DNA of 64,000 nt from Clostridium sp. (GTDB lineage Bacteria; Bacillota_I; Bacilli_A; RF39; UBA660). The notes below the pieces were generated by a model. It worked only from the letters and a program-made list of their open reading frames with translations, searched no databases and was not told where the DNA came from. The stretch's first letter is position 1, and each line of letters starts with the position of its first letter. This document shows, in pieces, positions 22,611-34,358 of this stretch. A program made the position numbers and the translations under genes. The stretch covers positions 310,001 through 374,000 of the forward strand of contig CP091739.1 in the NCBI GenBank assembly GCA_022010095.1, read 5' to 3'.

Positions 22611-24242
22611 TATGTATTTTTTTGATAATATTTTATCTATTATTGTATTACCTATAGTGTCGTTTATTGATCCATTTTTATATGTTATAGTTAAATATAT
22701 TATTACGCCTATCATTCCATGTATAGCAAGACTTACAAGTGAAGTATATCTTGTATAATTAAATTTAATAAATATTTTTTTGATAATGTAAGTGGAACTA
22801 TTAAACATATTGATGGTAATATTAATTTCTTTAGTAAATCAATTGTAGGTCTATATGTAAATTTCATTTCTTTTTTAAGATATATTAATGCGATTGTTAT
22901 TGATATTGAATAACCTATTATTGTTGATACTATTGTTGCTGTATAAGCTGGTAAGCCAATTCTATCAAATATTAATATAAGTGGTATATCTAAAAGTGCA
23001 TTTGATACTAAACCAGCAATTGAATTTATATATACTATTTTTAAACTTTCTCATACTTTGAAGACAAGTATTTATAACGCTCCATACTCCAAAGAATATA
23101 TGACTTATTGCTGATACTTTTAGTACTGTACTTCCATATTCACTAGCACCATAAAATAATGTATAACTTTCATTTGAAAGAATAAGTAACATTAATGCCA
23201 TAGGTATAGTTATTATAAGCATTGTACTTATTGCTTGATTGAATCTTCTATTTACTTCTGTCATATCTTTTTTTAACAAAAGCAGATGTTACATGTGGAA
23301 TTATATTAGTTGTAAGTGATATCGCAATAGCAATAATAACAGTACATATTTTAGGTGCCCAAGTTGATACAAGTGAAGACATCATTTCACTTTCTATTGC
23401 AGTATATCCCACTATATTTAATCCTTTTATGATAAGCTTAACATCAACTATTGTATATAGATTATCTACTATAGATATCATTATAAGCGGTATACAATAT
23501 TTAAGTATCTTTTTTTAGATATCTCTCTGTCAGTGATTTTATCTTCCTTTTTGCTTACTGGAAACTCACTTTTATTCTTTTTAACTTTAATAAGTAAATA
23601 TATATATGCAAAAAGTCCACCAAAGAAAGCACCAAGTAATGCAATACTTACTCCACTTGTTACACCTTTATTAAGTACTTTAATTGTTACATATGAACCT
23701 AAAAGTACTACAAGTATTCTAACAATTTGTTCAATTAACTGTGAATATGAAGTTGGAGTAATAAACTTATGTCCTTGCATATAACCTCTTAAAACACTTA
23801 AGAATGGTATTATTATTAAGCAAAATGATACCGCTCTTATAACAGTAGCAATATCATTTATAGAGTTACCACCTGTTACATCACTAATTATGAATTTAGC
23901 AATTAAATTTGCACCTAAAAACACTACTAAAAATGATACTATCGCAAGAATACCTATCATCTTTTTACCTATTTTATACGCTCTTTCTTTAGCGTCTAAT
24001 TTATCTAATGCTAAATATTCACTTATTATCATAGATATAGCAATAGGTATACCTGCTGTAGAAATATTTAAAAATAAATTATATATATTATAAGCATAAC
24101 TATATAGTGTTCCACCATTAGTACCAATTATTCCATAAAATGGTATTACATATAATGCACCTAATATTTTTAATAATAATTAGTATAATTGATGTAATAA
24201 GTGTTCCTTGTATGAATGTATTCTTTTTTTAATTTTTTTCAT
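22608..24242 (-). CDS. MurJ/SpoVB-type polysaccharide or lipid II flippase
   Basis: About 544 residues with 12-14 hydrophobic helices, typical of the MVF/polysaccharide-transporter group: GTNGGTLYSYAYNIYNLFLN, IPIAISMIISEYLAL, FLSVLRGYMQGHKF (conserved loop), LIEQIVRILVVL, SSLVSTWAPK, MLLILSNESYTLFYG, ISHIFFGVWSVINTCLQSM. These features fit SpoVB/YtgP-like flippases that move lipid-linked wall precursors. Five A-run breaks. The start codon overlaps the stop of the ATP-grasp gene (ATGA), indicating coupled translation. Confidence 0.82.
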
Positions 24243-25167
24243 AGTTTCATCTTCTTCATTTCATCTTTACCTAATATTTTTAGATATTTGAGAAAGATGT
24301 CCTTCATGTTCATCATTAAATAAGTAATATTGAACAAGTCCATAACTAGGATATTCATTACCCTCCATAATAACAGGTCCATCTTTAGTTATTGCTATAT
24401 CCCAACCAACATATCTAACTTCAGGTACTTCAAGTGCTGCTTTTAAAGCCATATCAAATGCTTCTTTTACATAAGGAACAGTAACTGTATCAAACTTAAT
24501 CTTAGCAATTGGATGTTCAGTGTATACATTTGCTACATCATCTACTACTCTACTACATATTTTCCCATCCTCATTTAGTCTCATATATGCATCACTACAA
24601 CCTATAGCAATAGCATCATCAATATTAATACGAAGAGCATTTGCTAGTATATATGCTTTTATTATTTTTTTAACAAGAGTAACTATTCTAAATGAATTAA
24701 CCGCATATGGATTTAATTTATCAAGTTCAGGATGTTGTATTATTTCTTCTTCTACTAAATATAATCCTTTTATTCATAAGATCAATATGTAATATACTAG
24801 CATCTTTAACATCACTTACATCTATTTTTTCAATACCATGTCCTCCAAAATCTTTAGGTGGTTTAGCAAATACATGTTTTTTACCTTTTATAAACTTCTT
24901 TAAGTCATCAGGAGTTGCCACTCTTAAATCAAGAAAATCACGTTTTATATATTCTCTAAACACCTTATTAAATAGTATTTTATCTCTCATAACTGCAATA
25001 TAATCTTCATCATTTAAATACTTTAACATCTTATAAAAACTCTTAGTTGTTACATATGTTTTTCCTTTTGTTTTTCTGTTAAATTAATATAATCTCCTTT
25101 TTAAATAATCAGTATATCCAATACCATATTTAATAAAAATTTTTTTAATCATATCTCTTTTTAACAT
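24239..25167 (-). CDS. ATP-grasp protein (sugar-transfer-associated type)
   Basis: About 310 residues. ATP-grasp elements: KKHVFAKPPKDFGGHGIEKI (nucleotide-binding Lys and Gly loop), LVEEEIIQHPELDKLNPYAV, NSFRIVTLV, and VRYVGWDIAITKDGPVIMEG, N (the metal-binding acidic residues). This order fits the PF14397-like ATP-grasp family often found beside polysaccharide genes. The substrate is unknown. Frame breaks near 24775 and 24285. Context with a flippase downstream and alr upstream suggests envelope assembly. Confidence 0.75.
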
Positions 25168-25172
25168 AACAT

Positions 25173-25262
25173 TTACTTTTTATTATTACGTTTAGCAATA
25201 TCACTACTTAACTTATTTAATTTTTTTCATAATTAATTGCTTTTTACTTTCTTAAACATCAT
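25173..25262 (-). CDS. short ORF between alr and ATP-grasp gene
   Basis: MMFKKVKSN, then after a break KKLNKLSSDIAKRNNKK and stop. Very basic, about 30 residues. It overlaps the alr stop (ATGATG over TGA) and ends 6 bases before the ATP-grasp start. It may be the real N-terminus of that protein. Confidence 0.3.
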
Positions 25263-26503
25263 ACTTTTTTTAAACTCATTTTTATTACCTCATTTCTATG
25301 TTCTACTATACCTACCACTTTATTATTTTTTTATATACACTTTAGGTAATGTTTTTACCTATATTAACAAGTGTATTATGAATAGATGTATTATTAAGTC
25401 TTGATATCATACCAAGTGTTATACCATCTCCTAAAACAGTAACTTCATCACCTATATTCACACTATCATCTATTAGTATGCTCATCATACACATAGATAT
25501 TTCACCAATAACAGGATATTTCTTATTATTTATAATTACATATCTATTTATGTGTGATATACCAATACCATCATCAAATCCAATAGGTATTGTTGCTATT
25601 TTTTCATCTTTAGTTGATGTATAAAGCATACCATATCCTACTTTATCACCTGCATGTATATGTTTAATTTGTATAATATTTGTTTTGACTTTTAGTGCTG
25701 GTGTAAGCTTAATATTAACATCACTATATGTCTCACTTATGTTATACTTCTTTATTAAATATTTATTTCTTATCTTTCTAAGTATATCTTTAGGATTATT
25801 ACTAAGTGCGCGAGGACTTATATCATAACCATATAATATAGTTCCAAATCTAACACCATTTGCAAATTCAATTTTAGGATGAGCAAGTAATATAAAACTA
25901 CTACTTAAATGTACTATTGGTATACTTTTTTTAAATTAATATCACTTGTTATATTCTTAAAATTATTTACTTGCATATCAAAATATCTATCATTAATACC
26001 AGGTGTTGCAAAATGAGTAAATAATCCTTCTAAATATACATTATCATTCTTCTTTAAAAGACTAATTACTTTATTAAACTCATCTTTATCACTTATACCA
26101 ATTCTATTCATACCAGTATCTATTTTAATATGAACTTTATATTTAGATTTATTTTTTTATGAATTAACTTACTTATATAATCATAACTCACAATAGTAAG
26201 TGTTATATTATTTTTAATTGCTATATCTATGCTATCCAGTTCAATAGGTTCTACACATAATATAGATATATCTTTATTATATTCTCTTATTTCAAGTGCT
26301 TCTTCTAAAGAGGATACTGCAAAGTAATTAATACCACACTCTATTAAATCATTTACTATATAATAACCATGTCCATATGCATTAGATTTAACCATTGCTA
26401 TATAATATTTATAATCATTATATTTTTCTATTATGTTTGATACATTATTTCTTAATGAATCAATATTTACTTCTACAAATGTTTTTTTCTATACATTTTT
26501 CAT
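25259..26503 (-). CDS. alr: alanine racemase
   Basis: PLP enzyme making D-alanine for peptidoglycan. The catalytic Lys lies in YYIAMVKSNAYGHGYYI (residues near 35). It continues KVHIKIDTGMNRIGI, GLFTHFATPG, VHLSSSFILL, GVRFGTILYGYD, and the catalytic Tyr region HAGDKVGYGMLY. The late motif EISMCMMSILID has Cys where Asp is common. About 414 residues, slightly longer than the usual 370-390, in six frame pieces. Start at 26503 behind AGGTGG. Confidence 0.92.
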
Positions 26504-26544
26504 CCACCTATCTAATTTTTATCACATTAGGATTATTTTTTTAA

Positions 26545-26584
26545 AAAGAAAAAGAGGCATATTATTTTTACATAATAGCCTCTT
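26545..26584 (-). terminator. terminator upstream of alr
   Basis: Minus strand stem GAGGCTATTA / TAATATGCCTC (one bulge) followed by TTTTTCTTTTT. It ends the transcript of the 26598-27090 gene. Confidence 0.75.
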
Positions 26585-26597
26585 CATAACAATTTAT

Positions 26598-27090
26598 TTA
26601 TCTTTTTTTATTATCATTAAACGCATAAGGTAAGAATTTCAATAGAATAATAATTATATATAAGAATGGTAACAATAATAAAATAGATTCTAATATCTCT
26701 CTAGTATTCATCTTATCATATACTTCTATTAAATGTCTAAATGCATCTCTAAAACATGTTGAACATAAAAAAATATTATTATTCCTACAACAACAGCGCT
26801 ACTGATACTTTGAATTAATATTTTTTTAGGTGTTGTTTCATTTTCTAATTTAGCATTAACATCAAATCTAATAATTGGCTTACTTTTTCTTATCTTTAGT
26901 TGACCATTTTAATTCTATTTTTTCTCCTGAAATCGCAATACCAAATGTAAGTCCAACTACTAAATATAATGGAAGATAAAGTATATCATTAAAAAGCAAT
27001 TGATAATAATAATCCTACACATAACCCAATACATATTCCTAAAACAAATGCAACATCCCCTGAATCTTCTGTATTTTTCTTTTTCTTCAT
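26598..27090 (-). CDS. hypothetical membrane protein, about four TM helices
   Basis: Start at 27090 behind ATAGGAGGAAG. The charged N-terminus KKKKNTEDSGDVAF is followed by VLGICIGLCVGLLLSIAF and LYLPLYLVVGLTFGIAI, a cytosolic loop (GEKIELKWSTKDK, IIRFDVNAKLENETTPKKIL), then SAVVVGIIIFF and SILLLLPFLYIIIILLKFLP. About 164 residues, three A-run breaks. No known family recognised. Confidence 0.55.
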
Positions 27091-27144
27091 AATTTTATTC
27101 TTCCTCCTATTGTAATAATATCATATTTTTTTAGTAAATGTATA

Positions 27145-27913
27145 TCATACTTCAATAAGTTCACTAATTTTTATCTTTAAATGCTATATATATTGGTATA
27201 TTTGAATCAATACTTTCTCTATTTACTTCATATGCTTTTTTTCATATATATTATCATTTTTCACTTATATGAACAAGCATTATATATTTAGTATCTGGTC
27301 CTATAAAAGTGATTTAAATACATCGCACAGTCTTCATTACTTAAATGCCCTTCATCACCAATATTTCTATATTTAATGTATTCAAATTTCTTGCCATTCA
27401 TTTCCATTTCTACATCATGATTACTTTCAAGTAAGTATACTGTTTTTATATTTTTAAGTTTTTTTCATGATATCTAGAATGTATCATACCTGTATCTGTC
27501 ATATATGCTAGTGATTTATTTTCATATTCAAATACGAATCCAAAGCCTTTTTTATCATGACTTATAGGTATTTTTAGTAAACTTAATTCCCATTATATTA
27601 TCAAATTCATCAAAGAATTCATAATTCTTTTATGTAATCTTTTTTATTATATTCATTAAATGTTTCAATAGACATATATATTTTAGTATTATAAACTCTA
27701 TTAAATGAGTGTAAACTTTTAACATGATCACTATGAGCATGTGTTACAATTATGAAATTTAAATCTTCAGGATTCTCACCTATTTCATATAATGCATCTT
27801 TAAGTTTTTCCCAAAAGGTAGACCTGCATCTATTAAAAAAATTTTTATATTATTTATATTCAAAAAAATGTAGAGTTTCCACTACTACTACTTCCTAAAA
27901 CTACTACTTTCAT
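27145..27913 (-). CDS. metallo-beta-lactamase-fold hydrolase, YycJ/WalJ type
   Basis: Begins MKVVVLGSSSSGNSTFFEY, the typical start of YycJ-like proteins. The metal-binding motif is IIVTHAHSDHVKSLHSF. Later ISHDKKGFGFVFEYENKS, YMTDTGMI (metal Asp), LLESNHDVEM and EDCAMYLNHF. About 256 residues, normal, in six or more frame pieces. Relatives are exonucleases or nucleases encoded with WalRK in many Bacilli; the wal genes are not here. Start overlaps a GGTGG RBS. Confidence 0.82.
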
Positions 27914-28002
27914 AAAAACCACCAAAAAAATATTATATCACACTTCATATATTGTTTCTTTTTCTAATTTTTTTATCAAATTTTTTTATTTAATTATGAA
28001 AT

Positions 28003-29012
28003 TCAGATCAGTTTTTTTCCAGTAACATCACTAACATTAAATTTATTTAAAACTTCATTATTTTTTTAACATACACTGTTTTTTTAAATTAGAACTTCTA
28101 AAAAAACAAATGATAAATTTACTCCATCTTTTTAAATCAAAAACTACTTAAATCAAGAGATTCAATACTTGTATTCCAAAAACATAAAAAGCCATATTTG
28201 ATACATTACTTGTATTAATATTATTTAAATTGATACTAGAAGATGAACAGCTTTTTAAACATCGCATTCATATCTATAACATTTGATGTATCAGCACCAT
28301 TTAAGTCTATACTACTTGCTCTACTTTCTATGAACATTCCAGCCATTGATACAAGTGGTTTTCCATTTATACTAGTACATATTTTATCATTAACAGGTGA
28401 TGTATCTCTTTTATTAGTTAATGTAATTCCCCAGCCATCAGTATCAATATTAGACCAACCATCTCCAGCAACTGGACCAATTTCAGTTTTATAACTTTGC
28501 TTATATCTATATGTATAGACACCATTTATATATTCGCTTCCTTGAGTAAGTTCACCATCATAAGTACATTCATATATTTGTGGTATAGATGGATTATCAT
28601 CAGCAGTATTATCACCAGTATCAATGCATTTTCCTTCAGCTATTTTATCAGTAGTAAGTTCTCCTAAATTATTAAATTTTCCGCTTATACAATATGTATC
28701 ATTGCTTACTTGAAAATCAGTAATATTTCCCTTACTATCTAATTTAACACTATATTTTAAATCACTTGTATCCATATCAAGCTTATTATTATCATTTGAT
28801 ATAGAACTAATATTATTGCCTCTCATACTTTCACTAATATACTTTTTTTAGAAATTTCTTTATAAACATTTTTTTAGCATCGGTCAAAAAAATACATCCT
28901 TTTTAGCTTTATTAAACATACTAAGTACATTTGGTACAGCTACAAGAACTAATATTGCAAGTATCGCTATCACCGCAAGTAATTCAACCAATGTAAATCC
29001 CTTTTTATTCAT
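28003..29012 (-). CDS. prepilin-like BspA-repeat protein, short form
   Basis: Starts at 29012 with KKGFTLVELLAVIAILAILV and VPNVLSMFNKAKKDVF, nearly the same prepilin helix as the 9206-10377 gene. A middle region (NGNITDF-like, YCISGKFNNLGE) leads to GELTQGSEYINGVYTYRYKQ and three or four BspA repeats (ADTSNVIDMNAMF, INTSNVSNM). It ends after KTVYV with a short tail (EVLNKFNVSDVTGKKLI) instead of the usual LVGG cap and DUF6273 domain. About 336 residues. Its promoter block matches those of 9111 and 12801. Confidence 0.65.
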
Positions 29013-29038
29013 ATAATCACATCCTATCATCACAATAA

Positions 29039-29067
29039 ATTATACAATATAAAAAGTATTATTTCTA
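29039..29067 (-). promoter_or_regulatory. promoter of the shared surface-gene module, copy 3
   Basis: TAGAAA, 17-base spacer, TATAAT on the minus strand, 27 bases before the ATG at 29012. Confidence 0.65.
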
Positions 29068-29074
29068 GTACCTA

Positions 29075-29295
29075 TTATTTTTTATCTACGATGTCTGTAA
29101 AATACCCTGGCCAATCATCCTCACCATCTATATAGTCAATATGCACATATTCAGCAGTTACATTATTGCTATCATATTTAGTGACAGCTCCACCAATTAA
29201 ATTTGTACAATTTTCAAACATAATAGTATCCATATATACTTCATTTGTAAAAAGTATCATTCTTATTATAAATAGTGTTTGTTTATTTTTTTCAT
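29075..29295 (-). pseudogene. BspA-type C-terminal cap remnant
   Basis: From the ATG at 29295 (KKINKHY...) the frame breaks and then reads only the terminal cap of a DUF285 protein: LFTNEVYMDTIMFENCTNLI, GGAVTKYDSN, DWPGYFTDIVDKK and stop. Repeats, anchor and DUF6273 are absent. About 72 residues. The equivalent cap is the part missing from the neighbouring 28003-29012 gene, so the locus appears rearranged. It retains its own promoter. Confidence 0.5.
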
Positions 29296-29324
29296 TACCA
29301 CAATACTATTATTAGTATGTAATA

Positions 29325-29353
29325 ATTATAGCAAAAATTTACTCCTCTCACAA
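29325..29353 (-). promoter_or_regulatory. promoter of the cap remnant
   Basis: TTGTGA, 17-base spacer, TATAAT on the minus strand, about 30 bases before the ATG at 29295. Confidence 0.5.
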
Positions 29354-29383
29354 TCAAACATTTGTTCTTATTTGAGTTTAATC

Positions 29384-29411
29384 AAAAAGCTGACCTATTT
29401 TGCCAACTTTT
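29384..29411 (-). terminator. polC terminator
   Basis: Stem AAAAGTTGGC / GTCAGCTTTT with two G-T pairs and loop AAAATAG, overlapping the polC stop codon, followed by T-rich sequence. Confidence 0.6.
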
Positions 29412-32400
29412 TAAAAATCAAACAAACTTAATTGTGAGCTTTCTGGCATACTGTTGAAGATACCCATTGCTCTCATTTTATCTATAAGTGTTTGAGAAAC
29501 TTTACATCTATTTTGAAAGTCTTCAATGCTTATGAATGGATGTTTTTTTGCTTCTGATTCTATGTTTTTTTAGCAACTGTTTCACCTAGTCCATCAATGG
29601 TAATGAATGGTGGAATAATTGTATTATCATCTTGTACACCGAATGTAAGACCTTTACTTTTATATAAATCAAATGGAGCTACTTTAATATTTCTTGCTGC
29701 CATTTCAAGTGCTACATTAAGACATTCAAGAACGCCATTTTCTTTATTAGTTGCTTCATAACCTTTATTTTTTTAATTTCAATAATTTTTATTTTTTTAT
29801 TGAATCATATCCATTAATCATAGCTTCTATATCAAAATCTGTTGCTTTTGTACTAAACCATGATGCATAGAAGTATGCTGGCATATGTACTTTATACCAT
29901 GCGATTCTAAATGCGCTTGTTACGTATGCTGCTGCGTGTGCTTTAGGGAACATGTACTTAATCTTTTGACAAGAATCAATGTACCATTCTTCAATACCTG
30001 CTTCTTCCATTGTCTTTCTATGTTCTGCCCATGTAGCTGGATCTTTAGATGCTTTTCCTTTACGAACAAATTCCATTATTTTGAATGCTTTTATTGGTTT
30101 CATACCTTTATACATTAAATATACCATTATATCATCACGACAACCAATTACATCTTTAAATGGAACTTTTATATTACCATTTTCATCTGGTGTACATAAG
30201 TCTCTTGCATTACCTAACCATACATCAGTACCATGAGAAAGTCCTGATATTTTAACAAGTTCTGCGAATGTAGTTGGTTTAGTTTCAGCAACCATACCTA
30301 TTGTAAATGGAGTACCAAATTCTGGAATACCAAGTGTACCTGTTGGGCACATTATTTGTTCGTTTGTAACCCCAAGTACCTTTGTACTTGTAAATATACT
30401 CATTGTATCTTTATCATCAAGTGGAACATCAAGTACATTAGTATGACTTAAATCTTGAATAAGTCTTAGCTGTGTTGGATCAGAGTGGCCTAAAATATCT
30501 AGTTTAAGCAGATTTTCTTCAATTGAATGGTAATCAAAGTGAGTTGTTCTCCATGCGGATGTTGGATCTTCTGCTGGAAATTGGAATGGTGTAAAATCGC
30601 TTACATCCATATAATCAGGAACAACTACTATACCGCCTGGATGTTGTCCTGTTGTTCTTTTAACTCCAGTGCATCCCATAGCAAGTCTTTCTATTTCACA
30701 ACTTCTTTTATCTAAGATACCTCTATCTTCAAAGTATCCTTTTACAAATCCATATGCTGTTTTTTCTGCGACAGTACCTATTGTACCTGCTCTATAAACA
30801 TTATCAACACCGAACAACACTTTCGTATATTCGTGAGCTGATGCTTGATTTAAATCTGAGAAGTTAAGGTCTATATCTGGAACTTTATCAGCATTAAAAC
30901 CAAGGAAAGTAGCAAATGGCATATCCTGTCCATCTTTATACATATGCTCACCACAATTAGGGCATATCTTATCAGGTAAATCAAATCCACTTGAATAAGT
31001 AGAACCAAGAGGATTACCTTCTTCATCATTAAATAAACTTGTTTGACATTTTAAACATCTATAGTGTGCCGGTAATGGATTTACTTCTGTAATACCCATC
31101 ATTGTTGCTACAAAACTACTACCAACAGAACCTCTTGAACCAACAATGTATCCATCATCATTAGAGTGTTTAACAAGTCTTTGAGCAATTAAGTATATTG
31201 GATCAAATCCACCACCTATTATACCTCCGAGTTCTTTTTTTACTTTAGAAGCAAGACTCTTTTCATTAAGTTCTCCATCTTCTTCTGTCCATTCACTCTT
31301 TACTTTTTTTCACCAATTAATTCTTTTTACTTTATCAAAACCAGAGATAAGTGTTTCATGTAAATTATCAAATGTTTTTTCTATAAGTTCATCTTCACTT
31401 ATACCTTCATTTTCACTCTTTAATCTATTATACCAATAATTATATACTGCATCTCCATATAATTCTTTAGAAATTCTTTCTTCAATATTATGTGGAAGTG
31501 GACTTCCATACCAAGACTTTGCCTTATCAAATACAAGATCTGTAACTACTCTTGGACAATCAAGATAAGTTTTTCCATCATCAGCTTTAACTCTTGGACT
31601 AAATGGAATACCTTTTGTATCCATAATTACTTCAAATTCACTTACCATATCACATATTTTATTTGTATTAGTAACTACTATTTCATATGCTAAATCTTCA
31701 TCTAAAAAATCAAAATCTTTAAGCATTTCCTCAGTAGTTCTGAAATGTTGAGATGGTATATTTGTTATATTACTTTTTAGCAAGTGGATGCCTTCCTCCA
31801 CCCGGAACTTTTTGATTAACAATAATTTCTCTATATATTTTATCTTCTCTTGTAAAATGATGAACATCTCCTGTCGCAACAATTATTTTTCCTGCACTCT
31901 TAGTTGCATCAATTACTTTTTTTATATGTGTTTTTAAGTTCAAATATATTAGCAAAAATCACTTGTTTGTATTAAATGATCATACACTTCTGGTGGTTGA
32001 ACATCTACATAATCATAGAAGTTAATTATATTTGTAAGTTCTTCTCCATCTTTACTTCTTGCCTCAATAAAAACTTCACTTTCATAACATCCACTTCCGA
32101 TAAGTAATCCTTCACGAAGTTCATTAAGTTTACTTCTTAAAATTCTAGGTGTTTTTATATAAATATGTAGTGTTCGCAAGTGATATAATTTTAAATAAAT
32201 TTTTAAGACCTGTTCTATTTAAGGCTATTGCATTAAAATGGAATGTTCTACCAAATTTATGTATTTCATCTTTAGGAATTAATCTTTCAAGTGAATTAAC
32301 TGTATCATAATTTTGACCTATTAATCTTTTTGTAACATTTTTATGAAATACAAGTGCTGTACCTTCAGCATCATAATCTGCTCTATGGTGACTTTCTTCA

Positions 32401-34172
32401 TCCCATGGTACATTATATCTTTTAACAAGTGCTGATAAACTATGTCTTGCAAATCCTTGATCAAGTGCTCTTGATAGTTCTAATGTATCTATAACTGTAT
32501 TAGTAAACTCTCCTAGAGAATACTTTTTTTCATAGACATTTCTATAAAGGAAATATCAAATTTAGCATTATGGGCAACCATTGGAGCGTCCCCAGCCCAA
32601 TCCAAAAATTCTTTTGTAACAGTTCCTTCATCATCTGCATCTTTAACCATTTCATCTGTTATTTCAGTAAGCTCAGTTATTTTATCAGGAATGTGTCTTC
32701 CTGGATTAATAAATTTATCAAATCTATCAGTAATAACTCCATCTTTTATTTTAACCGCACCTATTTCAATCATTTGATCTCCATTAGCGGCATTAAATCC
32801 AGTTGTTTCTGTATCGTATACTACAAATTCTGTTCCTTCAAGTAGTAAGTCTGTTCCTTTTACTACTATCTTAACTGTATCATCAACAAGAGTAAGTTCA
32901 GTTCCAAAAAGTCCTTTAAATATTGGTGGATTTTCTACGTCTTTCTCTGCTTTTTCTATTTTCTTTTGAAGTTCTATTTTTTCTTCTTCAGTTAAGTTAT
33001 CATTAAGTTCACTTTTTAAGTTATCAAGTGTTTCTTTGACTTTCTTTCTAACACCTTTATTGTATCCTTTTATAATTTGATATGCGATAGGAAAAGCCTG
33101 ACAACCATTATGATCAGTAATTGCTACACCCTTATATCCCATATCAATAGTTCTACTTACAAGTTCACATGTATGAGCACCTAAATCTAATCTAGTAAGT
33201 CCATCCATTTGACTCATCATAGTATGAGCATGTAATTCTACCCTTTTAACTTCTGCATTATCTACTATTTTTAATTTTCAGTTTTTTTCATATGTCTCTA
33301 TATCATTAACGCTAAATTCATAGTCGTTACTTCTTGTATTATACTTTGTAGTACCTTTTAAATTTATACCACTTATCTTTTTTAATATTTGAAAGAAAAT
33401 AATCAAATTCTTCTTGTTTCTTTAGTAAAAAAATATTTGCCATTATACTATCAGTGTAATCAGTTAATTTAAGAGTAATTATAAACCAACCACTTTGAGT
33501 ACTTTTTGAGTCAACACCAAATACTTTTGCTATAAGTACAACCTTGTCTTCAGCTGCAATTAGATTCTTTATTTGCGATACATCTCCAGCAATAGGATTA
33601 CCTTTAATAGTAGTTCTTGTCTTCTTACTTTTTAACTTCATCATGTACTTCTATTAATGATTCTTTAAATTTTTTTCTCTTTCTTTTTTTCATTAATAGT
33701 TGCTTTAATATTTATATCGTCAAAGCCCATATCACTTAAAAATACTTCTATTTTATCAGTAAGTTCTTCTATCTTATTTTTTTCAGCACTATTTAATACT
33801 TCAATATTAACACAATTACCATCAAAAAGTGATTTTTATCTTTTTTTAATACATTCAAGCATTGGACAAGATTTAACTAATATATCAAAATAATATAAAA
33901 AAAGTATTCTTTTAAAGTATTTATTATTCTCCTTAATAATAAATTTATATCTTATTTTATCAACACCATCTAAAGTAGTACCTTTTTTTCATATAATTCA
34001 TGAAACATATCTATTGGAAATAAAAAAATCATTAATGATAACTATAGTCATTTTATTAGTTTTTCTTATTTAGAAGCACTTCTTTTTAATTCAGCATTTT
34101 TCTAAATATTTAGTGAAATTTTTCATTTAATTTAATTGTATTTGCTAATTTTAATAGTCTTATATCTTTCAT
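29411..34172 (-). CDS. polC: DNA polymerase III alpha subunit, PolC type
   Basis: About 1,587 residues in a dozen frame pieces. From 34172 an N-terminal domain; OB-fold ([20 protein letters not shown]); PHP part I ([11 protein letters not shown]); inserted DEDDh exonuclease ([44 protein letters not shown]); PHP part II ([12 protein letters not shown]); then the polymerase with catalytic [11 protein letters not shown] and [25 protein letters not shown], and tail ending [12 protein letters not shown]. The replicative polymerase of low-GC Gram-positives. Longer than the usual 1,430-1,460, partly through a charged insertion at residues near 360-410. Own promoter (TATAAT at about 34187) and RBS AGGTGAAG. 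Confidence 0.95.
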
Positions 34173-34205
34173 TTCACTTCACCTATTCAATTATACCTAT
34201 TGAAC

Positions 34206-34228
34206 AAAAAGACAAATTAAAATTTGTC
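34206..34228 (-). terminator. terminator after the tnpB element
   Basis: Minus strand GACAAATT-TT-AATTTGTC followed by TTTTTG. It lies just past the omega-RNA-like hairpin and just before the polC promoter. Confidence 0.7.
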
Positions 34229-34230
34229 CT

Positions 34231-34345
34231 TGAAATCTCACGATTCCAAATTTCTGCTTCATAGACCCATTAAGATGACTTCTCCACAGACTTAAATTCC
34301 GATAGTCGCTACCGTATTTTTTGTTCTTACCTTTCTATATAAACT
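34231..34345 (-). ncRNA. putative omega RNA / right end of the tnpB element
   Basis: The non-coding stretch just after the tnpB stop resembles IS200/IS605 right ends: minus strand contains GTAGCGACTATCGG, CTGTGGAGAAGTCATC, TTAATGGGTCTATGAAGCAG, then a terminal hairpin GAAATTT / AGATTTC (34232-34254). In this family such transcripts guide the TnpB nuclease, with the guide taken from the flank beyond the end. The call rests on position, size (about 115 bases) and motif resemblance. Confidence 0.6.
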
Positions 34346-34358
34346 AATTTTAACATAT

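Noticed and set aside
29885..30715. Plus-strand Cys-rich open frames opposite polC
   Set aside because: They are antisense shadows of the long polC frame, lack RBSs and have no family resemblance.
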